Source: CAZKCK01 sp964552325 (lineage in GTDB: Bacteria > Bacteroidota > Bacteroidia > Bacteroidales > TTA-H9). Taken from it: a stretch of 13,524 bases of DNA. A program made the translations under genes and the position numbers. The DNA is taken from positions 1-13,524 of the forward strand of contig CAZKHA010000092.1 of NCBI GenBank assembly GCA_964552325.1, written 5' to 3'. Within the stretch, counting starts at the first letter, position 1; every line of letters begins with the position of its first letter. Under the pieces are notes generated by a model, which searched no databases, was not told the DNA's origin, and worked only from the letters and a program-made list of their open reading frames with translations. Shown in pieces: positions 1-7,804 of this stretch.

Positions 1-1012
1 TACCCACTTGTTGTAAAAGGCTGGTTGTGGCATATAAATTTAGGTTTCCAAACGGGTACAGCGTACCCGAAAGGGTAAGCTGCCCAAAGCTGTTTCCATT
101 TTGATTAATGAGTGTTCCTGCAAGGCAAAGGGTGTAATAACTTTGCTCTAAACGTGTTTCGAGCGAGTAAACATAGTCATTAAAGGTATAGTCGAGGGTA
201 TCGAATTTGTATTGTAACAAGGTGAAATCGTACGATATCTGAACGGGATCGGTTTGAAAATGGGTGTGCCTAAAAGCGGGGATAATGCTAAGGTTTTTCC
301 CAAGATAAAATGGCATGCTTATAAAGTAGTCATTTTCTTTAACGCTGTATCGGCGCAGATAGAGTGTTGTATCGGCCGACATTGCCCTATGATGTTTGTA
401 AAGCCCTAGATTTGAATACCCAACGTATAAGCCTAACCTTGGTGCAAGGTTAAACTGCATGCCAGCGTGCGAATAATATCCATTGCCAGTTACATCGCTT
501 TCGCCATAAATGTTCTCAGTACCATCAAGATCGGTTTGCATTGCCTTGTTTTTACCGTTTAAAAACGAAGGCCCGCCTTCTAAATAGATGGACTTAACCA
601 AAGGTGCTTGATAATAGGATTCACGGGTAAGTTTAGTAAGTTCGTGCGATAAAAAGCGGCTTTGGTTTACCCGACCAAAATAGAGATGTGAATAATAGAG
701 ATAGCTCAGGGCAAAAGCATCTGATGGGGCAAAATGTAAAGCTTTATCAAAATGGTGGATGGCTTTGGCATACCGTTCTTTTTCAAAATAAGCCCTGCCA
801 AGCCTGACCCTAAAGTAATAATTGTCAAAACCCTGGTCAATGGCTTGGTTTCCGCTTACCAATAGCGAATCCCATTGGGCAGCCATATAGTGCCGGTAGG
901 TAATGGCATCAGCTTTAGCTTCCTCGGGCGTAATTTGTGCTTTTAGCGGTTTTACTAATACTAAGGTTATGCAAGCCAATAATATAAAATAATGTAGTGT
1001 TTTCAGGGTCAT
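1..1012 (-). CDS. Secreted TPR-containing protein with probable outer-membrane beta-barrel C-terminus (3' end outside window)
   Basis: The reading frame is open from an ATG at 1012-1010 to the window edge (337 complete codons). The C-terminus is missing. Residues 1-26 form a signal peptide (basic start, hydrophobic core, ending in LKAQ), so the product is exported. Residues about 30-110 are helical and TPR-like, with the pattern YYFRVRLGRAYFEKERYAKA followed by an FDKALHFAPSDAFAL-type repeat. From about residue 125 the sequence changes to alternating polar and aromatic residues with many Tyr, Phe, Gly and Asn, as in transmembrane beta-strands of outer-membrane barrels. The ATG overlaps the stop of the urea-transporter/M23 gene in an ATGA junction, so the two are probably translationally coupled. 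No specific function is recognised. I infer an outer-membrane protein that may work with the upstream envelope protein. The export signal is well supported and the barrel is an inference from residue pattern. Confidence 0.72.
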   Translation of the reverse strand, partial: MTLKTLHYFILLACITLVLVKPLKAQITPEEAKADAITYRHYMAAQWDSLLVSGNQAIDQGFDNYYFRVRLGRAYFEKERYAKAIHHFDKALHFAPSDAFALSYLYYSHLYFGRVNQSRFLSHELTKLTRESYYQAPLVKSIYLEGGPSFLNGKNKAMQTDLDGTENIYGESDVTGNGYYSHAGMQFNLAPRLGLYVGYSNLGLYKHHRAMSADTTLYLRRYSVKENDYFISMPFYLGKNLSIIPAFRHTHFQTDPVQISYDFTLLQYKFDTLDYTFNDYVYSLETRLEQSYYTLCLAGTLINQNGNSFGQLTLSGTLYPFGNLNLYATTSLLQQVG

Positions 1013-3237
1013 AGTTCAGGAATTAGGGTAGCTACAATAACTTTGCCACCATACTGGATGTTGAAGTTTTTAAAGGAATCGTTATGAATATGTGTAGTAA
1101 TCAGGGTAGTTTGTACAATTTTGTTGAACAATTTAATGTTTATAGCTGTCTCGTAATCAAATTCTTGTGAAGTAAACCCATCCGTAAATTTTAGGTGCCT
1201 GCGTGTATAATCAGCTTTAAGAAAAATATAGAAAGGAGCCAGCAAATCTTGAACAACGGATAGTCCGGGTAGGTTTACGGTGTTTAAAGGGAGGGTATCA
1301 GTAACTTCTAGGTTTTTATAAAAGCCCGGAACCGTTTTAAAGTTTGCAACGAAAAAGAAGTAAAGTAGCGAGCGGTGGTTTCCTTCAAAAAAGGTAAAGC
1401 AAAACACATTGCCTGTGTTGGTAAACCAAGCTTTTGATTTTGTATCAGGCTCGTAAAAATATGCGTTGTTATATACATCGGCCATAACCTCCCACTGTAT
1501 AGTTTTGGGTTGTTGAAATGCTGGTGAAACAACTGACCACTTCAAGATTTGGCCCGGGACAAAATGATATGCTTTGGCAAGGTTTGCCACTAAATTGATA
1601 TTTGCCACTATAGCCTTATCGGCTGGAATTCCAGAAGCTGTAAAGCTGTAACCTTGGGTTGAGCGCTCAATGTAATTGGAAATGGGATAGTACATGGTTT
1701 TGCTACCAACAAATGGGGTAGCCTGAATTTGAAAATGCAAGTGTGGATAAGGAGACCTTCCCGAATTGCCAACTTGTGCAAGTATCTCGCCGCGTGTAAC
1801 ATAGGCACCTTTAGCAACTTTAAACCCTGATTTTCGCAAGTGGCTCATTTTGCTGTACATGCCAGTGGTATGCCGTATTATGATGGAATTTCCCCAATTG
1901 TGCTCCATGTTAAAACCCCCTATGGGGTTGTCATCAATACCATCAATTATTTCTTCAACCCAACCATCAGCAGGAGCAATTACGGGTTTTCCATAACCAT
2001 AGTAGTCTTCGGGCACATCGCCGGTTCGTGAATAACTCTTCCCTTCATCGTCCAAGATCTCAAAATCCCAGGCATGTTGCCATGCATCGCGGTGGGTATA
2101 AGGTCCGTTATGCGATTGGGTAACGGTCCACTCGCCCCAAACAGGTAGGGTAACGGCTATTAAAGCATTGGGATTAAAGCGTTGGTTGTAATTGAGGCGC
2201 GAATACAAGTTCTTTTCGGGCTGATAATGCTGAATATAAACCAAGGCCGGGTGTTGTAAAAAGCGCTCCCTAAACTTTAGGGCATACAAGAATAGGATTA
2301 CCGTGAAGTTGAAAGGAAGTGAGAATACGGGTAGCTGGAACATCCCTAACAAAGCCATGGTGCCAGAAATGGCAAAACTAATTAGGGGTGTAAGCAAGAT
2401 AATCCATAAAAAAGAATGATAGGATGCCACCAAGAAAAAGCCTCCGAGCGACATGGCTGTTAGAATAAAGTTGAAACCAATGTAACTGGTGCTAAGCTCG
2501 GCAATATTGCCACCAATAAAGCCATAAAACACATAAGCACTGGCAAATCCGGTAACTGATAACAGAAAAGCGATACGCGAATAAATCAAGATGCCTATTG
2601 CTATTAAGATACCTGCAAACAAGTGGTATTGAAAGAAAATGGCGCCCAACGATTTAAAATACAATAAAATAGGTTCGGGCAGCTTAAGTTGCCCAAACCA
2701 ATTGTAAGCCTTTACCAATGGAAAACCACCAATGGTATAGAGTTCATTCATCATAAATATGCCGCGCGAGCTAACCTCGAGCTCCGAAAACTGCCTAGAG
2801 GCCAGGGTCAGCATCCAAACGGCTAAAATGAAGGGGATACTGAGGTAGGGTAGGCCATATTTCCCTAAAATGCCTTCAAATGCAAGGGTAATAAACAAGG
2901 TTAACAGCGAGGCAAACGCTATGATGGTGTAGAATTGTAGCGAAGGTTCATAATAAATGCCCATGCCCAGCCCTACCAATAAGCTGTTGAATCCATAAAG
3001 GCCACTCCGAATATTGGCTCGATTAAAACCCGTAAGATACGCCGCAAGATTTGTGAGCAGAACTGCCGCCAAGCCACTTAAGCCTGTGTAAAAATCAAAA
3101 AACGATACAACCAAGAGTATGGAAGCCAGCCGATGGTCGATTGCAAAGAATATCTGAGAATAGCTGTTGAGCACACTGCTAAGCATATGCGGAAAAATCT
3201 CGTTAAGCTTGTTCCAAATTTTCATAGGGTAAATCAT
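1009..3237 (-). CDS. Urea transporter domain fused to M23 (LytM-like) metallopeptidase
   Basis: This 742-residue protein carries two unrelated domains. Residues about 20-325 are a polytopic membrane domain of the urea transporter (UT) family. It carries the family signature LPxxTxPF twice, as LPYLSIPF (129-136) and LPVFSLPF (302-309), each with Ser for Thr, and it contains the conserved segments SGLYGFNSLLVG and GFNFILTAMSLGGFF. UT proteins are channels for passive urea movement across the inner membrane. Residues about 366-505 are an M23 peptidase with the expected zinc ligands His382, Asp391 (AWDFEI) and His501, plus catalytic His466 (MSHL) and His499 in the PHLHFQI motif. M23 enzymes usually cut peptidoglycan cross-links, so this part should face the periplasm. 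The final 230 residues form a beta-rich region I do not recognise. The gene starts inside the flippase stop (ATGA) and overlaps the next gene the same way. A second in-frame ATG lies four codons downstream. No urease genes are in view. Confidence 0.85.
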   Translation of the reverse strand: MIYPMKIWNKLNEIFPHMLSSVLNSYSQIFFAIDHRLASILLVVSFFDFYTGLSGLAAVLLTNLAAYLTGFNRANIRSGLYGFNSLLVGLGMGIYYEPSLQFYTIIAFASLLTLFITLAFEGILGKYGLPYLSIPFILAVWMLTLASRQFSELEVSSRGIFMMNELYTIGGFPLVKAYNWFGQLKLPEPILLYFKSLGAIFFQYHLFAGILIAIGILIYSRIAFLLSVTGFASAYVFYGFIGGNIAELSTSYIGFNFILTAMSLGGFFLVASYHSFLWIILLTPLISFAISGTMALLGMFQLPVFSLPFNFTVILFLYALKFRERFLQHPALVYIQHYQPEKNLYSRLNYNQRFNPNALIAVTLPVWGEWTVTQSHNGPYTHRDAWQHAWDFEILDDEGKSYSRTGDVPEDYYGYGKPVIAPADGWVEEIIDGIDDNPIGGFNMEHNWGNSIIIRHTTGMYSKMSHLRKSGFKVAKGAYVTRGEILAQVGNSGRSPYPHLHFQIQATPFVGSKTMYYPISNYIERSTQGYSFTASGIPADKAIVANINLVANLAKAYHFVPGQILKWSVVSPAFQQPKTIQWEVMADVYNNAYFYEPDTKSKAWFTNTGNVFCFTFFEGNHRSLLYFFFVANFKTVPGFYKNLEVTDTLPLNTVNLPGLSVVQDLLAPFYIFLKADYTRRHLKFTDGFTSQEFDYETAINIKLFNKIVQTTLITTHIHNDSFKNFNIQYGGKVIVATLIPEL

Positions 3238-4748
3238 TTTGTTGGCTTTTTTAGGAACTTACTGGAAAGGCTTGCTTGCAAGCCATGTACCAGCGAAGGG
3301 TTTTTCTTTGCAACATAAACCACAAATCCAGCCATTAAACATGTGTTAAACAATAAGTTAATAACTAAATTAGATGGACTTAAGAATTGGCTCAAGGTAA
3401 AAGCCAGCATAGCAACTAGCAGATACGATGCGGCGTTTTTTAATTTATATGGAATGGGATAGTATTTTTGCCCAAGCAAATACGATACTACCATCATAAA
3501 CAAATAACAAGTAAAGTTGGCCCAAGCAGAACCCATATATCCTATATATGGAATAAGCAAAATATTCAGAACTAACGTTATAATAACGCCACCGAGGCTA
3601 ATCCAAGCACCAAAACGTGTTTTGCCCGAGAGCTTATACCATACCGAGAGATTGTAAAAAACCCCTAAAAACACATGACTAATCAGTAAAATGGGGACAA
3701 CTTTCAAACCCTCGTAATAGTTTTGGCCCACAAAAAACTTGAACAGTTCAATATAAAGCATGATGCCTAATGAAATAGTGATACAGGCCAGCACAAAATA
3801 GTTCATTACCAGGGCGTAGGTTTCTGGTGCGTTTTTTTCTTTGGCTTGTGCAAAAAAGAAGGGTTCGGCCGCATAGCGGAAGGCTTGTATAAAGATGGCG
3901 ATGAATATGGCTATTTTGTAACACATACCATATATCCCGAGATTGTGCATGGCACTATCAGTAGGCAATAAATATTTTAGCAAGACCCTGTCGATTGTCT
4001 CATTCACTATTCCGGCCAATCCAAATATCAACAATGGAAAAGCGTACTTAAACATCGATTTCCACAGATTGGCGTTAAAGCTACGTTTGGCTTTCAGCAT
4101 TTCTGGTAAAAGCAAGATTGCTGATGACAGACTGGCCAAAAAATTGGCTATAAAAATGGCACTAACGTTGGGTTTCCCATCTGTAAAGGCACCAAGAAAT
4201 GTGTGAAGGCCAGTGCTGGCGGTTTCCCTATAAAAATACGGCAATACTATCAATAAAATAATATTTAAGGCAATGTTTACCAGTATGTTAATTATGCGAA
4301 TGCTGGCAAACCGAAGGGCTTTGTTTTCTGATCGGAGTTTAGCAAAAGGAATTGCGGTAATAGCATCAAGTGAAATTATCAGCACAAAATACACAAAATA
4401 TTCAGGATGAGCTGCATAGCGTAAAAAATTTGCAATAGTTTGTGTGCCAGCCAAGGCAAAGGCCGCAAAAACGGAGGTGGTAAGCAAAATAGACCAAAAG
4501 GCGGTTGAATAAACCTGGCTGCGTGATGAATGTGTTTCGGAATACCGAAAGAAAGCCGTTTCGAAGCCATAGGTCAGGATTACAAAAAAGAAGGCTATAT
4601 AAGCATACATCTCCACATATACAGCAGCTTCGGCAGGCAAAAAAACCCTTGAATACAAGGGTACTAACAGATAATTGAGCACTCGGCCCAAAATGCTGCT
4701 AATGCCATAAATAGCCGTTTGGTTGGCGAGCTGTTTTACGGATTGCAT
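3234..4748 (-). CDS. Oligosaccharide flippase family protein (Wzx/MATE-like polysaccharide exporter)
   Basis: The 504-residue protein is almost wholly hydrophobic, with about 12-14 predicted membrane helices. It opens with the typical N-terminus of polysaccharide biosynthesis/flippase proteins: an amphipathic start, then GISSILGRVLNYLLVPLYSR and a conserved YGFETAFFRYSE segment after helix 2. The length and the two-lobed arrangement fit the MOP superfamily members that move lipid-linked oligosaccharides across the inner membrane. The substrate cannot be read from sequence, and no glycosyltransferases are adjacent. The start ATG at 4748 lies inside the end of the aminotransferase gene (13-base overlap), and its stop overlaps the urea-transporter/M23 start, so it is part of one operon. 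A lipid II (MurJ-like) or LPS-component flippase role is possible but not distinguishable here. Confidence 0.85.
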   Translation of the reverse strand: MQSVKQLANQTAIYGISSILGRVLNYLLVPLYSRVFLPAEAAVYVEMYAYIAFFFVILTYGFETAFFRYSETHSSRSQVYSTAFWSILLTTSVFAAFALAGTQTIANFLRYAAHPEYFVYFVLIISLDAITAIPFAKLRSENKALRFASIRIINILVNIALNIILLIVLPYFYRETASTGLHTFLGAFTDGKPNVSAIFIANFLASLSSAILLLPEMLKAKRSFNANLWKSMFKYAFPLLIFGLAGIVNETIDRVLLKYLLPTDSAMHNLGIYGMCYKIAIFIAIFIQAFRYAAEPFFFAQAKEKNAPETYALVMNYFVLACITISLGIMLYIELFKFFVGQNYYEGLKVVPILLISHVFLGVFYNLSVWYKLSGKTRFGAWISLGGVIITLVLNILLIPYIGYMGSAWANFTCYLFMMVVSYLLGQKYYPIPYKLKNAASYLLVAMLAFTLSQFLSPSNLVINLLFNTCLMAGFVVYVAKKNPSLVHGLQASLSSKFLKKPTK

Positions 4749-5887
4749 TGGTTTTCTGTTTTAATGAAATTGCTTATGCCCTCAATGGCCTTTTTAATTT
4801 CAGGCAAGGGTCTTGCGAAGTTAAACCGAATAAAGTTATGAGCGTTAGATGAAAAGTGAATTCCCGGCACTACGGCAACTTTTTGCGTATCATAGAGGTC
4901 AACAGCAAACTTGAACCCATTGGCAAACGGCTCAGGAAGTTTTGCCCAAATAAAGTATCCACCGCCGGTTTCTGATATAGTAAAATGATTGGATAACAAT
5001 GCATTGTGTAAACATTGGTAGGATAAAACCAGTTGCGATCGCAGCCAAGAAGTGTATTCTGGCATCAGGCCTGCGTTGATAAATCTCCAAACAGCTTCTT
5101 GCAAAGGAGCTGGTGAATTAAGGCCGGTAAAATCGTGGATATTGCAGAGTGCTTCAAAATGGCTTTGATGACAAGCCAAATAGCCAAGCCGCCAGCCTGT
5201 AATACTAAGGGTTTTCGAAAAAGAGTTTACGATAAAAACGTGTTCATCAAGCGCTTCAAAAGGTATCCGTATGGGTTCTTGATTGCGGTACAACTGGTGA
5301 TAAACAATATCTAAAATAAGGATAAATTTATATTTGCGAGCCAATTGTGCCATTTTGGTAAGTTCGAGGGTTGACCATGTTTTGCCATAAGGGTTGCCCG
5401 GGCTTGCCAAAAAGAACAGATCGGGGCGCAATTGTGCTAGTTCGTTTTCAAGTTCATCCAAATCTTTGTTTCCATAAGGGTCAAGTTCAATAGGATGAAA
5501 CACGTCGCCATAGATTTCGGGCAGTTTTATAAAGCTTTCATAAGCTGGGTCAAACGATGCTACAACAAGTTTAGCATTCTTTTTTTGGCGGATATAAAGG
5601 TACAAAAGCGAAAGGGCCTCGGTGGCGCCATTGGTTATCATTACATTAAACTTGTTAAGCCCCTCCTCAGCATACTCATCGGTAAGGAATTGAACCAATG
5701 GTTTAAGCCCTGTGGTAGGAGCATATTGATGATGCTGGGGTTGTGTAAGGCTGAACAGATGATGGAGCAACATAGCGGGTGGCTCAAAACCAGGTAAGCC
5801 TTGGGCAAGGTTAATGCCGCCTCCAGTTTTAAGCTTCATGCTCATATAGCTAATAAGTGAGCCACCGGGTATAGTGTATCTGTTCAT
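4736..5887 (-). CDS. PLP-dependent class I/II aminotransferase
   Basis: The 383-residue protein has the full fold-I aminotransferase signature. The Schiff-base lysine is Lys225 in NSFSKTLSITGWRLGY, Arg233 follows as the phosphate-binding arginine, Asn165 sits in SPGNPYG, Asp193 and Tyr196 in LDIVYHQL, and Arg354 in FIRFNFARP binds the substrate alpha-carboxylate. The N-terminus (INLAQGLPGFEPP) resembles the methionine/kynurenine/aspartate aminotransferase subgroup, which transfers amino groups to 2-oxoacids in the cytoplasm. All key residues are present, so it should be active, but the amino acid donor is not predictable. It lies 18 bases behind the histidine kinase gene and overlaps the flippase gene by 13 bases. 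Its presence in an envelope operon is not obviously explained, and it may simply be co-transcribed. Confidence 0.9.
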   Translation of the reverse strand: MNRYTIPGGSLISYMSMKLKTGGGINLAQGLPGFEPPAMLLHHLFSLTQPQHHQYAPTTGLKPLVQFLTDEYAEEGLNKFNVMITNGATEALSLLYLYIRQKKNAKLVVASFDPAYESFIKLPEIYGDVFHPIELDPYGNKDLDELENELAQLRPDLFFLASPGNPYGKTWSTLELTKMAQLARKYKFILILDIVYHQLYRNQEPIRIPFEALDEHVFIVNSFSKTLSITGWRLGYLACHQSHFEALCNIHDFTGLNSPAPLQEAVWRFINAGLMPEYTSWLRSQLVLSYQCLHNALLSNHFTISETGGGYFIWAKLPEPFANGFKFAVDLYDTQKVAVVPGIHFSSNAHNFIRFNFARPLPEIKKAIEGISNFIKTENQCNP

Positions 5888-5905
5888 TAAAAAGTGTGAA
5901 AATGA

Positions 5906-7702
5906 TTATGATAGCGGTATGCGAACACAAAAGGTGCTGCCTTTGCCTTGTTCGGATGTAAAGGTTAGGGATCCATAGTTTTTTTCTACAAACTCCCGGC
6001 AAAGGATTAAGCCCAGGCCTGTTCCTTGTTCGCCTTCGGTGCCAGCCGATGATTGCGAAACTTCAATTTTGAACAGATTGTCCATGGTTTGTTTATCCAT
6101 GCCTAAACCAAAATCGGTGATGGTAACTTCAGCCATGTTATTAACCATAGAAGCTTTAACTATAACTTCGCTACCTGGGTATGAAAACTTTACAGCATTT
6201 GAAAGCAAATTGCGAAGCACCGTGCTAAGCATGTTTTCATCGGCATAGGCAAAAAGGCTGTTATCAACTCTTGTTGAAATACGAATGTGTTTTGATTCGG
6301 CAGCATTGCGCATAAGCATTTGACAGTCGTCAACCAAACGGGCTATATGAATCTTTTCGGGCGAAATAACGAGCCGGCCGGTTTGTATCCGTGTCCATTC
6401 CAATAAATTAAGCACTAGTTGATAACCTTGTTTGGCTGAGTCGTAAAGCAAGCGGTGAAACTTTTTAATTCGTTCAGGTTCAATACTTTCTCCATCTTCA
6501 ACCAATACTTGCGTGAGGCCAACCAATCCATGAAACGGGTTGCGAAGATCGTGTGCGATGATGCTAAAGAACTTATCTTTTGAGGCATTGATTTCTTTTA
6601 GCTGTTTTTCTGACAGCACCAATTGGTCTCTATTTGCTTTTATAATCTTGTTTTTATTATAGTTAAATCCTACAAGAATAATTACAGTTATGCCGAGTAA
6701 GCTTGCAATAGCAAAGAGGATATAGTGGTCGCGCTTGTACGCAACAATTGTTGAATCGTGTGCATAAGCAATTATAAACGAGGCTGTTTGTTTACTGGGG
6801 CTTTCTATCGAAAGAAATAGGGCAAAAACATCGCCAACGGCTAATTCGCGTGATTGACCAAAGGTTTTCTTTGTGTTCAGGTTATATTCTATTTCTTTTT
6901 TTGCGTCCTTGTTAAATTTAATAATGGTGCTATTTTTTACGAAAGCGCTTGTGGTATCGTTTTCAAAAGCGGAGAGAGAGGGTTTTTCGTACATAAAACC
7001 TTCGCTTAAATCGCTAAAGCTAAAATTATCGAGTTTAACAAAAGGGGTGGTGTAAAGCAATTGGTCTTTCTCAATTAAAAAGCGGAGTTCGTAAGGGAAA
7101 ATCCGTTTCAATTCATTTCTAATTCCTGTGAACCCAACCCCGAGTTCTACACAACCCACATAACCCAAGCTATCGAAAATGGGATAGACAAACCTATAAC
7201 CAGCTGAAGCCAAGCCAATTTCAAAACCTGACTGTGGTTTGCGTGTAGCATTTGTTTTTGCTATGAGCAAGCGGCTTTGGCCAACATTGTCGCCATAATA
7301 CTCGGGTTCTTCAAAACGCATGAGAGCTTGGTTATCAGGCAAGAAAAACGAAAGATATTCTAAGTTTGTGGCTTTCATATGGCTGTGGATTGGTTGGATT
7401 CTTGCGTAAATTATCCTACGAATCTCATCTTTTTTTACCCCATCGGCATTTGTAGCTTCGCGAAGCAAGGATTTAAGATTGGAAACAGCACAAATATCCG
7501 TGTAAAACGAATTGGAGGTAAGCTCATAATGATGAGATACCGCACTAATTCCAATTTTAAATTCTTTGACTTTTTGTAAGGTGTATTGTTCTGAATTGCT
7601 GGTATATATGTAATAGGATACAAGGTATAGCAATACTTCCAAAAGGATAAAGGCGAGGAAAAAGTACCTGTACTTATTTATAAATAGCCTCGCCTTATCC
7701 AT
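5906..7702 (-). CDS. Membrane sensor histidine kinase with double-Cache-like sensor domain
   Basis: The ATG at 7702 is preferred to an upstream TTG at 7711; it gives 598 residues. A membrane helix at about 14-33 and another at about 326-346 flank a large extracytoplasmic domain. That domain contains MRFEEPEYYGDNVG, a GFEIG segment and a YPIFDSLGYVGCVELG segment, which resemble the dCache_3 family of ligand sensors. A short linker helix follows, then the dimerisation/phosphoacceptor domain with H-box FFSIIAHDLRNPF (phospho-accepting His384). The ATPase domain has N-box LLSNAVKFS (Asn502), G1 DFGLGMD (Asp530) and G2 GTGLGLIL. All catalytic motifs are intact. No receiver domain or response regulator is encoded nearby, so its partner lies elsewhere. 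The gene is the first of the left operon, so the kinase may respond to an envelope or small-molecule signal connected with the downstream genes. That link is an inference. Confidence 0.9.
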   Translation of the reverse strand: MDKARLFINKYRYFFLAFILLEVLLYLVSYYIYTSNSEQYTLQKVKEFKIGISAVSHHYELTSNSFYTDICAVSNLKSLLREATNADGVKKDEIRRIIYARIQPIHSHMKATNLEYLSFFLPDNQALMRFEEPEYYGDNVGQSRLLIAKTNATRKPQSGFEIGLASAGYRFVYPIFDSLGYVGCVELGVGFTGIRNELKRIFPYELRFLIEKDQLLYTTPFVKLDNFSFSDLSEGFMYEKPSLSAFENDTTSAFVKNSTIIKFNKDAKKEIEYNLNTKKTFGQSRELAVGDVFALFLSIESPSKQTASFIIAYAHDSTIVAYKRDHYILFAIASLLGITVIILVGFNYNKNKIIKANRDQLVLSEKQLKEINASKDKFFSIIAHDLRNPFHGLVGLTQVLVEDGESIEPERIKKFHRLLYDSAKQGYQLVLNLLEWTRIQTGRLVISPEKIHIARLVDDCQMLMRNAAESKHIRISTRVDNSLFAYADENMLSTVLRNLLSNAVKFSYPGSEVIVKASMVNNMAEVTITDFGLGMDKQTMDNLFKIEVSQSSAGTEGEQGTGLGLILCREFVEKNYGSLTFTSEQGKGSTFCVRIPLS

Positions 7703-7733
7703 TTTGCTCAACTCCGATAAATTAAACCAGTTA

Positions 7734-7764
7734 CAAAGGTGCGTAAATAAGGCATTAAAAACAA
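7734..7764 (-). promoter_or_regulatory. Possible Bacteroidota-type promoter for the histidine kinase operon
   Basis: Read on the minus strand, CACCTTTG at 7741-7734 matches the TAnnTTTG -7 element at 7 of 8 positions. A TTG at 7764-7762 lies 20 bases upstream, which fits the -33 element. It would place transcription start roughly 25-30 bases before the kinase ATG at 7702. The intergenic region (7703-7804) is otherwise AT-rich and holds no clear terminator, so read-through from the upstream cassette is also possible. Confidence 0.4.
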
Positions 7765-7804
7765 GAAATTGTTAAAAAAATATTTACATACAGACAGGAT
7801 GAAT

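Noticed and set aside
960..1012. Lipoprotein signal (LLAC) in the TPR/barrel protein
   Set aside because: The Cys is followed by a further hydrophobic stretch and then LKAQ, so a standard signal peptidase I site is the better reading.
7703..7711. Upstream TTG start for the histidine kinase (three extra residues)
   Set aside because: An ATG follows three codons later and gives the usual short basic N-terminus before the first membrane helix; TTG is a rare start.
7760..7773. Small inverted repeat (AACAA-N4-TTGTT) as a terminator for the decarboxylase gene
   Set aside because: The stem is only five AT-rich pairs and the T run behind it is short; chance is a fair explanation in this AT-rich spacer.
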